Shown here: positions 13,506-27,449 of the stretch, piece after piece
How positions within the stretch are numbered: the first letter of the stretch is position 1
Layout of the letters: the number at the start of each line of letters is the position of its first letter
Assembly: GCA_038380795.1 (NCBI GenBank)
Contig: CM076268.1
Span: 22,175,001-22,239,000, forward strand
Direction: 5' to 3'
DNA length: 64,000 bases
Source of the DNA: Pyrocephalus nanus
Lineage: Eukaryota > Chordata > Aves > Passeriformes > Tyrannidae
Notes under the pieces: generated by a model
What the model was told of the DNA's origin: nothing
Database searches by the model: none
Seen by the model: only the letters and a program-made list of their open reading frames with translations
Translations under genes and position numbers: made by a program

Positions 13506-14860
13506 TAACTGTGGTGAGAGATTTTCCTAGTTTCATATCATCCTGTTTTCTCTAGCCCTAAATTCACATTTTGGTGTATTTTTTTTCTTAAGTATTAGTC
13601 CTTGCACGCACAAAGATGGAGCAAGAGAGTCTGAAGACTAGGATAATACTTTGGGAGCTTGTTGCACCTTCATATTCATCCATTGCTTTGCTGAATGGAA
13701 AACGGAGTAACTGATATATCCGTAGGATATGGAGGAAGAAATGGAGGAGGGAAGTGTCAGTGTTAGGCCACAGAAAGAACCCTAGCAGCCACTCTCCCAC
13801 CGTGCACATGGGGTGATCTGTCTTGCCACGCAGTTGCCAAGAGGGGCCCCCTGTTATTTCAGTACACCACCTTCTGCTACCTTCATGGCAGCTTTGGCCT
13901 CTTGAATACAGCAAGTTTTCACCGAGTGATATTCCCAGGATGGTCTTGTATTGTTCCAAGAGCATTACAAAGAGCTCCACTGTGGAATGTGCTCCCCTCC
14001 CAAATGTGCATATCTCCTTCAGTGTCAGCTTTTACTGTGAAAACAAAAGCAGATGTTCTTGCCCATTTTGGATGGCTTTACACAAGAGAAGGCATGGAGG
14101 AATTCCTGTACTGGAACAGGCATTTCCCACTGATTTTGATAGCTTCTTTGGCACTGGTTACCCTAGTGCCCCCTGTGACAATTCTGCCTGGCTCCTGCTG
14201 GTGATCTTGGACACCAGTGTGACTTCTTTGATCCCACACAGGAGGTCTGCAGCAGAAATGGGACTTGTATTTCCTGTGCCCTAACCACAGGGCAATCTGC
14301 CAGTTCAATAAGTACTTTCAAGAATAACAGCCTCCTCCAATCCTTCCCACCTCATAATATCTGCAGCAAATGTTCCCCTTTTTTGATGTACCTCATTCCT
14401 TGCAGTGGAGCTAATGACCCCTCTAGGGCACTACTCACTCCCTGTAAACTTACTTTAAACTGCTTTAAACTCTTTTGGATACTGCCTGTTATCCCTTCCC
14501 CTTGTCCTCTCCACTGTATAAATACTTTGATTTTCCTATTGCCTAGCCTCAGAGGACTGAAGACTGCTGTCAGCCTTGCTTTCCTAAGCCTCATGGGAGG
14601 GGAGAATTGCAGGGTGCTTCCCAGAAGTCCTGGTAATGTTGTGACATTCGGGTTGCTGCTAAGATGGGAAGGGACACCCAGCAACTCAGTAGCACAGCCC
14701 TTTTGGGAGCTGGGCTTTCTAGGTCCTTAACTCCAGCTCTTAAAAGCCTGGGTAGATAACTCTGACGTGTAGTGCACCTTAGGAAAAGTGCTCCTTTGTT
14801 TGTTTGTTTAGGTTTTGTTTGATTTGATTTGGTTTTTTGGTTTGTTTTTTGGTTTTTGGT

Positions 14861-14862
<2 letters not shown>

Positions 14863-14893
<31 letters not shown>
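14863..14893. repeat. 31-base T homopolymer
   Basis: An uninterrupted T run preceded by GTTT-rich sequence from about 14800. It resembles the A-tail of a retrocopy or a simple repeat, but no element body was recognised next to it. Confidence 0.8.
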
Positions 14894-14894
<1 letters not shown>

Positions 14895-17800
14895 TTAAAG
14901 GTGTCTTTCCAGAAGGGAACAAAACTACATAGGCTAGGAAAGAGAAGGTACTGTGTGCTACATGGATATTGAAAGCTGTGGAATAATGGTTTGTATAAGA
15001 TGGGTGTGCTTCTTCAGAAATCCCAAGATGACTTTCAGCTTGTGCTCACATGGATATTGTATTATAGCTAAGGAATTTACTCCTGTTGAATCACAGATGT
15101 GAACTGCTGATGCTGTGTACAAAACTTATTTCATTTTCATTCTGGTCACATTTTTTCAACTGGAGAACAGCATCAGTTCATGTAAACTCTGTGTCCAATA
15201 AAAAGGAAGGACTGGAGTTCAAATTTCAAATGTGAAATAACTGGAACTAACAGGCTGTGAATGATTCAAAAGCAGAGAATTCTCTGTAGGACTATTCAAC
15301 TAATATATTGAATAATGAATCCACTGAAAAAAATAATAGCTTTCCATAGAAAATTCACAGACAGGAAAACAAGGCAATTTTTTTTCTGAATAAATGACTG
15401 CTCAGTTCTAGCATCACTCTAACATTTTAACTCACTAAATTTATATATGCAAGTGTTATTACTGGAATGCACATATTTAAAGAAAGAAATGCTGAGTTTA
15501 AAATTTTTTTTAATATTTTATAGGGAACACGAATAGATTAAAACAAATTAGTGTGAAAGGAAAATGATGATATGTAATAATGTGGTGGTTGTTCATTTTA
15601 AAAATAGGTTTTTAATGATTCTCAGCTCAATTCCTCTATATGGACTTTCTATAGTGGATCTGTTTCTGTCATGTGTGTTGTAAAAATGAGCAGTACAGTT
15701 TTAAAAATGCTTGTTTCTGAATGATGATGATATGAAATATTCCTGATCTTTGCGCTACTGGAGTTGTATTACAGTAATTAGTCAATCACATAGAAGAAAT
15801 CTGACCATTACATTTATATTAATTCTGAATTGGTTTGTACTGCAACTGTAATTGTATCTGAACTATGTAACAGAATTTCCTTAATTATGACCAGCAGGTA
15901 AATTGCAATGAAAGGGGCCTATTGCAGAGCAGAAGGTCATTCTGATGAACTAGAGTGACCTAGAGCATGACACAGGCACCTGTAGCCACCTTCCTGGATT
16001 GGTGTGCATTGGTGGCTTTGCTGCAGTTGGGCTATAAGAGCAGCCAGGTCAGTGGTTCTTTATGTATCCCAGAAAGAAAGGAAAGTGCTCCTGTGAGAGG
16101 TCCCAGGTAGTGTCTCCTTCCTGACTGTTTAGGCTTCCCCTCTTCCCAGCAGTGAGTGCCCCTGTGGACTGCATTACACTGAGCATGCTTTGGTTGGTTT
16201 TCAGTTAGTTCTGTGACTGCAGCTTTATCTGTAACATAATTAGTGTTATCCAGTGCCATGCTGAGGAGAGGACCTTTAGAGTCAGGTATCCCATGGCAGA
16301 TGTCTCAGTCTTTGCAAACATAGGCCACTTTTTATGCAATTTCTCCAGCTCCATAACATCCAATTAAATAAGAACAAAGTCAAGTCAGTGTAATTTGACA
16401 GTTTGGCATTATGTTGGTATGAGATCAAGCTGAGAAGATGGTATGAAGGCTGAGATTAAGCAGGACAAAACCCTGCAGCATGATGCTGTGGAAAGTCAGG
16501 AGAAAAAAACAACTCTTGTGTCTAGGATATTTACTAGAAAGCCTTTACATCCTCTGCTTTCCTTGTGTTTTCCAATGCCAAGATAAAGGAGGGATCTGAG
16601 TATACTATAAGGATGTCAGTGGTCTCATTTCAATCATGTACCAAATATTTTAATGATCCCAGGCCATATGATGGTTTTTCTGTATGGGTAGCCATTTGCC
16701 TCTGACATTAGTAAAAGTATTTCTGAATCTTTAAATCATGGGAACAAAGTACTCTACATCCTGTGTTTTCTCAAGCTGGTATGTACTGTAACCTTGTCAC
16801 CCTAGTGAAGATATCAGGCTCGCTACACTTCAGATAGACTGATTTGTGGTGGCAAAAGACCAGGCTGAAGCCTAGGGCTTGGCCGAGTAGGTCGTGTCAA
16901 GTTCATTCCTATTGTGTATTCAAAAGTCATAAACATTTCTCAGAAAGCCTATCCCTTGGAAAAATTTCTCCAGGATAACATATGTTTGAGAGAGGTTTTT
17001 GTGTTGCTACATTGCCACACAAATGACAAGTATTACTGTCATCATTCTTTCTTCCTTAGTGTTTAACCCAATAGTCTTGCTGGAGTCACAATTTGTCAGT
17101 TGCTGGGAGCACTAGGAGATATAGCTGGTATGAATCAAACACAGCGAGGACGGAGGCAGGGCTGGCTGCACTTGAATGCTGAGATAGAGGCAGTTTCTAC
17201 AGAGGCACAAGGTATTTGAGTAGCCAACTGTTTGTAAGAAAATCTTCCCAGCAGCTGGAGGATGTAATCTGAACGGCACTTCCAAATTTAGTAGAGGCTT
17301 CCAGACCCTCAACTGTCACCCACAAGGTGAGGCTTGGCAAAATCCATTAGGTGGACTTGCTCTCCCCAGACCACGCAGAGCCTGTGTTGAGGAGCAGACT
17401 AACTAAATCTCTGTACTGGACAGCTTTGAGCACCCAAGGAAGGGGAAAACATCTGATTAAGGTTTTTTCCCCCCTCAGTATTGTGTTGGTGCAAATTTTC
17501 TGTCCTGACTTGAGGGATTATAATATCTCCCCTCTGTTGAATTTTCCTCTGTGTGGCATCCAGGGAAAGCAGCAGCTACATTTTTGATGCAAAGCACTAT
17601 TCAAATGTAAGGAAGAAATTAATCAACCCATCCTGGTTCTCAAATATGCTGAATTTACCACAGTTTCCACTGATGTTATGGGCTGCCAGGCCTCAGAAGC
17701 CTCAAAAATGTCTAATTTTTTCATAGCAAGTCTGTGAGCCAGGCAGCAGGGCTAAGACCTAATGTTCTTGACTGTTTCAGGATGTACATTAGCATGCAGG

Positions 17801-20659
17801 CTCCAAGGCAGGGTGGCCTTGGGGGTTTTTGCTGTAGCTGTAGTATCAAATATTCTCTTGTCATCATCTGGTTAGTACGTTTGTATTTACCAATCACGTG
17901 CGCAGTTCCTGACTGGCTGGACAGAGGCAGCCATCCTTTGATCTGCAGCAATGTTGTACCAAGTGTGCAAAAGCTGATCACCTGCTGATTTTGCTAATTT
18001 TTCTGGGTCTTGAATGTATATTTATTTTATTTTTTAGCCATGGGAAATCATCTCTGTAGAGTTATTATCCACACTGCAGCTTTGAGTGCATAAATGGAAA
18101 ATGTGGGCGAAATAAATTTTCCCTGACCCGCCCCTTCCTCACAAATGCAAAACCAAGGATTTTCTGGACATAGTTCCATTTTTGCAATATAAGTGGGATG
18201 TTTTTGAGTCAGGCCAGAGGCTTGGAGAGAGTCTATACAAGGCAGAGGCAGGCACCTGGAGTATGCTTTACAGAAACCATGGCTGATAGGTAGCACCACC
18301 AGAAGGATTGCAGAGGTTCATCCCCACCCCAAGCTGTTCTGTGGCTTCTTCACCACTGAAGCTAGGGTATATTTTGTTGCTGAATTGGACTTTTTATTTG
18401 CTAGTTACAAATTTTACATGCCATTTTAATAGTGTGCATTGTAACTATTTAAAGCTGAATGTTAAACGGGCCCAGACACTGTTAACAATCTGCATGTTAC
18501 GATACATTTTTTTTTTTGGTGACTGCTTGTTATAGCATCAGCTATTAAGAATTTATTACTGGTGCATTTTAGGTGGTGCTTTACAGTCATTTAATTACAG
18601 CCATCTAACAATCATTACATAAATATGCATAGAGAGCAAGAACCCCAATGTAAGGTGACCCGAAAAGGTTTTACCTGCCAAGACTGGAGTTCGGGCCCTC
18701 AGGTGGCAATGATGTCACCGGCATATGCAGGGAAACACAAATGTTTAAGGCTGTACAGGGAGCCCTGTTCCTCCCCACACTAGGTGTTCATGAAGTCATC
18801 AGCTGGAGCAAGAGCACTGTAGAGCTCTAAGGACCTGAACTTGGCTCTTGGCAAGCAAGCAATGGAAAATTGGTTCCCCTCCAGCCCTAGTCCCAGCAAA
18901 CGTGCAGGGCTTTTGGCTGTTAGCACAGTTCAGCTGCAAAATTGGGCCCTCTGGAGCCCATTTGCTCTAGCTGCCAAGTGCATCCTTATACCCATTAACC
19001 CAACCTGATCTAGTAGACAATCAGACACACTTCATATGACCCAAAGACAGTAGCTGGTCTGAAATGCGTCTACCACATCTCCCTGCTATTTGTGACTGCA
19101 ACAGCATGCCCATGTTTGGCAGTCTCTTGAGCTCCCTGCCTGGCTACCGCTCCTAGATCAAACTTGGTTGCTGTGTCCTCCACTGCAATAGACTTCAGCC
19201 ACCAGACTTCACCCATGACTAGTCTGACAGTCTTTGACTCCTTCCTCTGTTCAGTACTGACATTTTTCACTCCTCCTTGAGAAAACAAAAATCACAATCT
19301 ACAGCATTGTAGCACTAAACAGTTCTTATACATGCTATATTCGTGAAACACTGTTGCTATCCCTATGCTTGCACTTGAAGACAAGCTTGCCTAAAATTTA
19401 ATTTTCTGTGTTAACATTGGCTTTTCTCCTGGGCACAAGGATTGTTATGTCACTATATGTCTCTTGCATCCAGTAACCTGTTGGAGGTGAAGGCCAGTAG
19501 TCTCTGAATAGGTAAACTCTGTTTTTCCTTTTAGAAGCACCCTCAGAAGCTTAGTGAAAAAACTGAAGGATAAAACATTTCTGAAAGACAGGCTGGCAAT
19601 TTGATGCAGGTTGCTCTAAATCAGGAGCAACATGTGCACTTTTATTTCCTCTTGGAGCTGCCAGTCAGAACCAGTTGGGTTGTCTGGCTGACACTGTTTT
19701 TTTTTGGAACAATCACTCCAAAGTCCTCACCCTCCCTGAACAACATGAATCCTAGTTGCTTTTTCATTACTTGTAGCAATGCTTTACCTGTATTTGCAGC
19801 CTGCAGTTGCAGAGAGCGTGTGTTGCTCTCGTTACCCAATGATGTTAGTACAGCATGACTCTGCAGAGAGGTACAACCTTGAATTTATTCACAGATGGCC
19901 TGAAATGTGCTGACTCTGTTTCTCTGAAGCAGATCTGGTGACTGGAGGCTCACCTTTGTGGCGATGCATTTCAGCTTCAGCACTGTTGCCATGTGAGAGA
20001 CAGAGCCTGTACACTGCATGGCACATTCTTTGCTCCCTCTCTGTGGCTGTTTGGGGTTAAGCTGTGACTGCCAAGCAGCCCTACTGCTACACTCTTTTGT
20101 ATACAGTCTGCTTTGTATCTCACTTCCAATTGAACCAACATGGGAAAGCCAGTTGCTGGGTACGCTGCATCAAGCTTAATGAAAGAAGGACCAAATGTCA
20201 CTTGGATGTTGCTTTCAGTCTCTCAGCCATAGTTTTACTATTCAGGTTAATTCCATATTCCATACCCCTAATCTAGACTCATCTGATTTTCCCAAGTCGC
20301 TCCTAAATGATCTGAAGTCATGTTTGTTTCTTGCTTTGGCAATGTTCAGAGGCCAAGGATTTCCTGTGCTGTGCCTCGTTCAGACCCTCAGTTAGAATTC
20401 AGTCCCTTAGGTCATTGTCCTGTGGCCCAACAGAGTTTAGCAGCCCACATCTGAAGGTGAATGAGGCTGCTGTTAACAATAACTAATATAGCACTGTCCT
20501 CCAGCCCAGAACTGAAAACATCAGGCTTCAGAATTCAAAGAATCCCATTACAAATGAATGGTTTCTGCCCCAAGAATCTAACCAAAAGGATGGCACAATG
20601 CAAAGCGCTTTTCCCCTGTGACTAGTTTTGGGATGTTTTTCTATCTCAAAAACAATATA

Positions 20660-20735
20660 ATGCATTTTTTTGTTTGTTTTTGGTTTTGTTTTTTTTGTTT
20701 GTTTGTTTTTGTTTTTGTTCTGTTCTGTTTGGGGG
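20660..20735. repeat. GTTT/T-rich simple repeat
   Basis: Irregular TTTG/TTTTG runs on the plus strand. Low complexity; no gene content. Confidence 0.7.
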
Positions 20736-23700
20736 CATTGAAAATTTCACTGCTCTTTGTTCTTCTCCTGTGGTCTCTACTAGCACCACAGACATAGCTC
20801 TATGCTATCCAACTTACAGGAGACAGTAGACACCCCTACACTGGCATAGCGGGAAGGTTGAATAATGTCCTAGGAAGGAAGATGGGAAACAGCAGGAGGT
20901 AGGTGGCCAAGGTTCCCTGGTGTTTCTTGAGCAATAGAATGCCTTTCATAGTTGTTATCACAGCGAGCTTGTGAGGAACAGTGCTGTTCCTACTGCACAG
21001 GTGGAGATGGTAAAATTAGGTTGGATGATTTTTCTACATCTCTCCACAAGTCTGAGCTGGGAGGCAGCCCAGGGGCAGAGTGCTGCCAAACACTGGTAGT
21101 GATAGCTGAATGTGGGTAAAAAGTCACCCTCGGGCTTAATGTGGGTCAAAAACTTTCCCTTGCCTCTTGTGAGCAAAAGGCAGCTTACAATATGAGGTGA
21201 GTCACAGTCAAGGTTGGACTTCCAGGCTAGGGGGACGAGGTTTTCTAGGAATGCTTTGGCAGATGTTGGCTTCAGTGCTCAAAAGAAAATTCAGAACACA
21301 TAAAATCAAACCAAGGACACAGAAACCCTTTATCACTCCGCTGTGCTCCTGATACCTTCTTTTCATGCCTGCCAAGTCCTTTTTTAGAGCCATATAAAAA
21401 AAATACAGTATGATCTCTTATTAAATGCAGTGACATTATGGCTTAAAACCAACTGTACTGCCTTTCTAATAGTTTCTTTATCTTTCTCACACCCCAGCCT
21501 CTCTGATCTGATTCTTCCTAGCAATGTGATAGCCATGGCAGCACTTGGAGAGGTCTGGAAGGCTAGTTTCCAGTAGCCTGTATTTCGCACCAGTATCTTC
21601 TGGCAGAAAGATAAACCACAGAGCTGATTGCAAGCTCCTGTGGCCCAGGTTTCTGGCTACAGAACTGGGAAGGATAAACACCTCCTTAAGTGCTGCAAGA
21701 TAGAAATAGAACAAGAGAAAGGAATGGAAATCCTCTCATAATGCAATGGCTAGAAGCAATCCAGCTGTTTTGTTTTATTCCCACCATGAGAACTACAGTC
21801 AGTCCCAGTGCAAGCTTGACCACCTGTCAGATCAGCTTTGTGAACTAAGTCTTATTGGAATTTGACACGCTCTTGTCTTGGAGCATGCTGATATGATCAA
21901 TACAGATTCCTCCTATAGCACTGACACAACGTGTATGCTACCCATGCAGTCCCAGATGCCCCTCATAAATCATTAAAATACTGGCTAGCTCTAATCAGAT
22001 CCTTTGAGTTATAACGTAATATACTATCTGAGAACTAAAAACAATAAATCAAGTTAGTACAGAGGTCAGACTGAGCCTGAACACAGCTGAGACTCGCTTG
22101 CTGATGTGTGTGTAGTCTAAGGGATGCAACGGAAGGAGATGAAATCCCAAGGCAGCTAAGCAAATTGCTTTCTTCTCATTGTAAAATCTCACTGCTCAGT
22201 TTGTGGAAGGGAAAAAAACAGGAACTCATCATCTTCTGTAGCACAGCTGATTTGAGGTCTCGAATTTCCCAGCAGTTGTGTTAGCTCTTGAGATTACAGG
22301 TATTTCTGATCATTTGTCCTTCAGGTTAACTCTTACTCTTTTTCTAAAACTAACTAGCAGTTAAAAATACATACCCCCAAATGTCATAGATCACCTGGTA
22401 CAAAACCAGAACATTTTCTTCTAGAGCATAAGAACCAGTTAACCACAAACAGAAAAAAAATTCAGATCCCATTAGAAAGCAGCTGCTGTGGCTGCACTCT
22501 TCAGTCTTGCCTGGGACACAACAGGCAACTTCGTGAAGGGGAGGATGCAGTGCCCAAGTGCTAGGAACCAGTAACAGTTTGTGTGCTGAGGTGCTACTGC
22601 ATAAACCCAAATAATCAATGCTTTCTTTTTTATACAGAAAAGGTTGAGGGCCATCTGAATTTTTTAAGTGTTATCTGGCTCTGAGGACAACGTGGTATGG
22701 TACGGCCAATCTCCATGGCCAACAAATACTTTGACCACCATAAATGGTACCTGTGAAAGAATAATACTGAAGGGTAACTTCCCTGTTCATGCTGTATCTG
22801 CCTATACTTTTTGTTCCTTACCTTATACTTAGAATAGAAATATCTAGTAATTGTTTCTTCCCTTCCAGCAAAGACAGCCTGTGGTAGGGGATCCTGCTCT
22901 GCATGTACCCTGCAGATGCTAAAGGTATGTAATTCACAGTATTTTTAATATCATTATATTTATAATAAGCAGTATCTTTAACCCTCATTTACTTTGCACA
23001 TTTTCCTTAGCCTCTCTGGCCTTAATCAGGCAGGGTTATTTTGAAGCCCATACAGCAGAGTAGCTTGGCACCTGAGTTACATCTGTGGAGCTGTATTTCT
23101 GTAGTGGTCTACAGGGAAGGCTCTCAGAGGCCCCAGTTGTGGTTGCCTCCCTTCAGTCCCAAACATCATCAGAAAAGGACTTTGCTGTAATCCACAGGCT
23201 TTGCTCTGGGGAAGTGTGAGTTGTATGAACTCTTGGGGTTCATGCTGGTGACTCTTGAGCTGAAACCTCTGGAGATGCAAACCAGTAATGGTAATGCAAA
23301 CCACTGATCCAGAAAATCATCATAAACCAGTGAACAAAATCTCTGTGAGTCACTGGCAGTAAATAAAAGAGCTAGCAAAAACTAGGGCTGTAAATAACTG
23401 GTGGTGAACAGAGTGGAACTTGGTCTGTTTGAAAGATACACCAACACCTCCAAACTGGGTGCATATATGGGGCAAGATGGATTAATATTGTGTTTTATTT
23501 CTAATTAGACCTCAAGCAAGTTTGAATTTCTTTTAAACCTTGTGGAGAAATAGTTGAAACAGAAGGAGAAACAGTGATCAGTTTCATCAGAGATGCAGCA
23601 CAGCTTGGTGCAGGAACTTAATGAAGATTTGTTAGTCAACAACAATCTCCCAATCCACTTAACATGCCCTCCATTTAATTTGCTCTGCTATTGTAGCAAA

Positions 23701-25618
23701 TTTGAAGTCATAAAGCTAGACTCAGCTTTCATGGCTCTTGTAGTCTCTGCAGTGTCAGCAGGAAGCATGAACTGAAGACTTAGAGCCTGGACTTGAGCAA
23801 TGTATATTTCTCTTAATGAAACCCAAAGCCAGGTGAAATTTTTTGGAGAGAGGAAACAGGATATGGAGTCCCTTTGGGGGATGGGGGATGTTCATAACAC
23901 TCAGAAACTTGGCCCATATTTCTAGTCTCCTCCCTTTCTTCTCCACAAAGGGCTTGTAACAGTTTTAGACAAACTTGGATCCATCATATGTTGTGAGAGA
24001 ACCTGCTGGGAAATTTGGTGACTCCTGCACTCCAGAGCAGAGGAAACGTGTGTTTGTGCTTTGTGTTTTTAGGAAAGTAGGAAGATGAAATTCAAAATAA
24101 ACCCCAACAGATGGGAATCTCACAGAGACAGACACTGGGAAATGTTTAGACAAGCTTTGTTCCTGGTCCTTGAGCTCAGAATTAAGCCACTAAACCGTAG
24201 GGAGACTTCAGAAAGACAATGAAATGCATTTTGGCTTCAAATACAGTTCCTCCAGAATCCAATGAGAGTTGTGCACATGAATCTGAAGGCAGAGTATAGC
24301 CAGCAGTATGGGGAATAGATGTAATGTGAGAAACTCTCATGCTATATTATTATAGTCTGAATTGTTTCCATCATTTTGGGTTAAGTAATTCCCCACTATC
24401 CATCTCTAAAGTGCAAACAGTACAGGCTTGATGTGCCCCAGGGAAAGGAAGGAAACCAGCCTTTGAATCTTTACCCAACCTTACTGCTCATATTTTGCTT
24501 TCAGTGAATAAGTGTTCAAATCCTTTAATACTTCATTCCCATAAAAATATATTTACCAGGGTTTTTTGTGGCAGCAGTGAGGCTGTGTTTATTATTTTAG
24601 GAACACCACACGACTGGCTTTAGAGAAAAGACAAAGCAGGAGCATGGGGTGCTGCAAATCTATCAGAGAACAGCATGTTTTCCACCTGTTGAGGCAGCAA
24701 CCACAATAACAGATGCACATAATAATTACCTGTACCTCAAAGGCAGCACCAAGTCCTGCACCTTCTGCTCCCCACCTAGCAGACAGCTTGGTAACAGAAT
24801 TACAAAAGAGGAACACTGAGAGAGTAGGTAGTGCTTTGTGAAAAATGAAAAAGCAGCTCTTATTAAAGAGAAACCGGAAGGTGGAAGATGAGAAGGAAAG
24901 ATCTGAGGCACCATGATGCTAAAAGAAGAGTGGCGCTAAGGAACTCCAGGAGCCTGCCTTATTTTTAGAGTGACAGTCAGGATTTTGCTAATACCTTTTC
25001 CAAAGCTGCTCTCATTTCTACTCTTAACACCAGAGATAATTTCTACTGATAAAGAGGTGTCCCACACACCTACTGGAGCCCATTCCTTTCTAGAGATGGA
25101 TGGTCCTGCGGTGGCAAGAGGTGCACACAGGGTAATCTGGGCCTCATCTCATGTGACACCATGAATGAGCATGACCATGTGCCAGTACCCTGTTCCTGTT
25201 CCCATCACTGCTGCCTGGCACTGGAATTGTGCTGGAGCTATGCTACCCTTTTGTTTGCAAGTGCCCTGGAGCATCTTGTGTAAGAAGACCAGGGGACAGT
25301 ACAGGGATCAGGGATGCACGGCAGGTGAAACATTTCTGGTCTTTCCTGCATAAGTGCTGAGGCTTGTAAGGCTCTCTTTCTCCCCTTCCTTTAACTACCA
25401 AAAGGAAAGTGGTGACATTTGGCTGGGTGAGGACTTGACCTCTGGAGTGATTTGTACCATGGTGGTTCCTTGTTACACAAAGGAACAGATACTTCCTGGC
25501 AGGGATTTGTTGGGGAAATGATCTCAGGCCCCATTTAATCTTGACAGAAGAAGATGATGAGAAGACTGTGTGCTGAGTTGGAGTTTTCCTTTGAATTCCT
25601 ATGGTGTTGAAGGCAGCA

Positions 25619-25628
25619 CTATAAATAG
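25619..25628. promoter_or_regulatory. MEF2-type site 1
   Basis: CTATAAATAG, an exact match to the MEF2 consensus YTA(A/T)4TAR. It could also act as a TATA box. Confidence 0.4.
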
Positions 25629-25860
25629 ACACAGTATCCTTTTTACCCTGGTACAATTCTGTCTCCAGCTCCCCATACAGACAGCAAGTCTGCTGGTAGG
25701 TATTTAGCAGGAATTAATTTAACCCAGTCTTGTCTTTCTGTGTTCTTTTACTCCAAGTGTCACGATGGCTTCCATAGCCATACAAACATACTTCCTCAAT
25801 AAAAATATTCTGAGGAAGACTGATGATATTAAAAATCCCATTTCTTTCTGAAAATTCTAG

Positions 25861-25870
25861 TTATAAATAA
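25861..25870. promoter_or_regulatory. MEF2-type site 2
   Basis: TTATAAATAA fits the MEF2 consensus and lies 233 bases from the first site. Confidence 0.35.
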
Positions 25871-25887
25871 TCCATAAATGCCCCAAA

Positions 25888-25897
25888 CTATAAATAG
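25888..25897. promoter_or_regulatory. MEF2-type site 3
   Basis: A second exact CTATAAATAG, 17 bases past site 2. The three sites form a cluster of 280 bases about 700 bases from the orphan CpG island. Confidence 0.4.
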
Positions 25898-26589
25898 TTG
25901 GTATTAAAAAAAAAAAAAAAATTCACTTCCCTTTCATACTTCTTAGTCTTTCATTTTGTTTCTCCCAGGTTTTGTTTTTGAACTGCACAGCATTTTATTC
26001 ATAGTCTGTTTCACATTTTCTCCAGTGTCTGGAGACAATGTGGACAGTCTCCCCCTTCCCAGGATCCAACTTGAGAACATCAGCTAAAAAGAAGGAAACC
26101 CAGATACAGTGTTTCATGGTTATTTTCTTAAAGATAGATCTGTAAGCAATTTTAATACAAGCTAAATCGGTATTTAAAAAAAAAAAAAACAACTCATTGA
26201 ATTTAAGCATCATTTTTAGCGAGAGATCCTCAGCCTGTGATCCTACTGGAAAGCAAACTAAAACTTTCACAAATATTAATAGTTCCTGAGTACAAGGGCA
26301 GAGACGCTGATCTGGCCTGGCTCTGCCGTGGTCTCGCTGCTGGTGGAACTGGCAGTGGTTGTGTTCACGCTGCTCGGTGCAAGTACTGAGTTCACTGGGT
26401 TGGTTTGTAAACAAGAGTAAAGGTACTTGCCTGGTAGTCGAAGCTCCCGCGCTGCGGTCTCTTGGATTACCTTTGTTTGAGTAATACCACTCCAGTTTCC
26501 TCCTAACGTGCCACTTGCACAACAAATTTCTAGCCTCTCCGGCTGTTCAGTTTATTGAAGGCCTATTTTTAATTCTGTTAATTATAACC

Positions 26590-27260
26590 CGTACTCCCCT
26601 ACCCTTTCGGACCTGCAGGCAGCAGCCGGAGCGAGCAGCTGGCGGGCGGCGGGGGCAGTTTCGGAGGGGGCCGGGCGGTACCAATGGCTGTGACCCGGCC
26701 GGGCGGCACCGGGACCGGGGACTGTGCTCTGCCCCGACACGGGGCTTTGCCACGGGCGCTCCTTGCGGGGCAGCTGCGGTTCAGTCCCGCTGTGAGCAAC
26801 GAGGGTATCTGGGCTTGGCCCCTGTCCGTGGTGGAGCAGCTGTGTCCGTCCCTGCGGGCGGGCTGTGCCCCAGCTTTGTGGGGCGCGGGGCGAGACGGGG
26901 CGGGCGCGCTCCCGAGCGCAGCCCCCGCACCGCCTGCCCCGCGTCCCTCGGGGCTTGACCCGAATTCGGAACAGAATGGCCGGCGCGGGGCTGAGGGCCA
27001 GGTGGGCACCGCCGGGACCCTCCCGAGCCTGCGCGGGTGCAGGTCTGGAAGTGCAGGTCCCGGGGTGCGGGTCTTGGGGTGCGGGGCCCGGTGCGGTTCC
27101 GACCGAGGGCGCCGCCCGCGCCGTGCCGACGGCGCCACCTGGCGGCGCCGTGCGGTGCTGCGGGCGCAGGGCCGGCGATGGGATGCGGGATACGCGCCCT
27201 TGGGAGAAAACCGCGCGCGTGGCATCGCGGCCCGGGAAGTTACATTCTGTGTGTTTATCG
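26590..27260. promoter_or_regulatory. Orphan CpG island
   Basis: About 670 bases of very GC- and CpG-rich sequence, sharply distinct from both flanks. It must hold a promoter or be kept unmethylated, but no coding exon overlaps it. Possible donors: plus strand GA|GTAAGC near 27268 and CA|GTAAGTTTG near 27309; minus strand a GC-type donor CAG|GCAAGTAC near 26433. A minus-strand start here could supply the missing 5' exon of DUSP13B, 14 kb away. A plus-strand noncoding RNA is equally possible. Confidence 0.75.
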
Positions 27261-27434
27261 TCAGAGTAAGCTGCGGGTTCCCAGTTGTACCCACTGGTAT
27301 TTTAAAAACGCAGTAAGTTTGTATCGTGTGAAATGCGTTTAATGTGCCGGTGCTCTCGTACCCCCCAGCGAGAGCATCCTCGGCTCTGCCCTGTGCTCTA
27401 CAGCCGAAAATGGCCCGCTGGCACCTTCCTACTT

Positions 27435-27444
27435 CCTATATAGG
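27435..27444. promoter_or_regulatory. Perfect CArG box (SRF site)
   Basis: CCTATATAGG is an exact CC(A/T)6GG element about 180 bases from the edge of the orphan CpG island. CArG boxes are classic sites in muscle and immediate-early promoters. Single sites also occur by chance. Confidence 0.45.
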
Positions 27445-27449
27445 GAAGA

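Larger units (their letters stand above)
12341..25600. other. Upstream region of DUSP13B, no coding gene recognised
   Basis: Noncoding sequence with the simple repeats listed separately. It would be a 5' intron of DUSP13B if that gene starts at the CpG island near 26.6 kb. A noncoding first exon could also lie anywhere in it. Confidence 0.5.

Noticed and set aside
25995..26525. 176-codon minus-strand frame next to the orphan island
   Set aside because: No recognisable domain; it runs through a poly-A stretch read as poly-Phe and has no conserved-looking segment. Treated as chance.
26599..27316. Open frames over 200 codons on both strands in the 26.6-27.3 kb island
   Set aside because: GC-rich islands lack stop codons by composition. 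The products are Pro/Arg/Ala/Gly-rich with no domain, and frames overlap on both strands.
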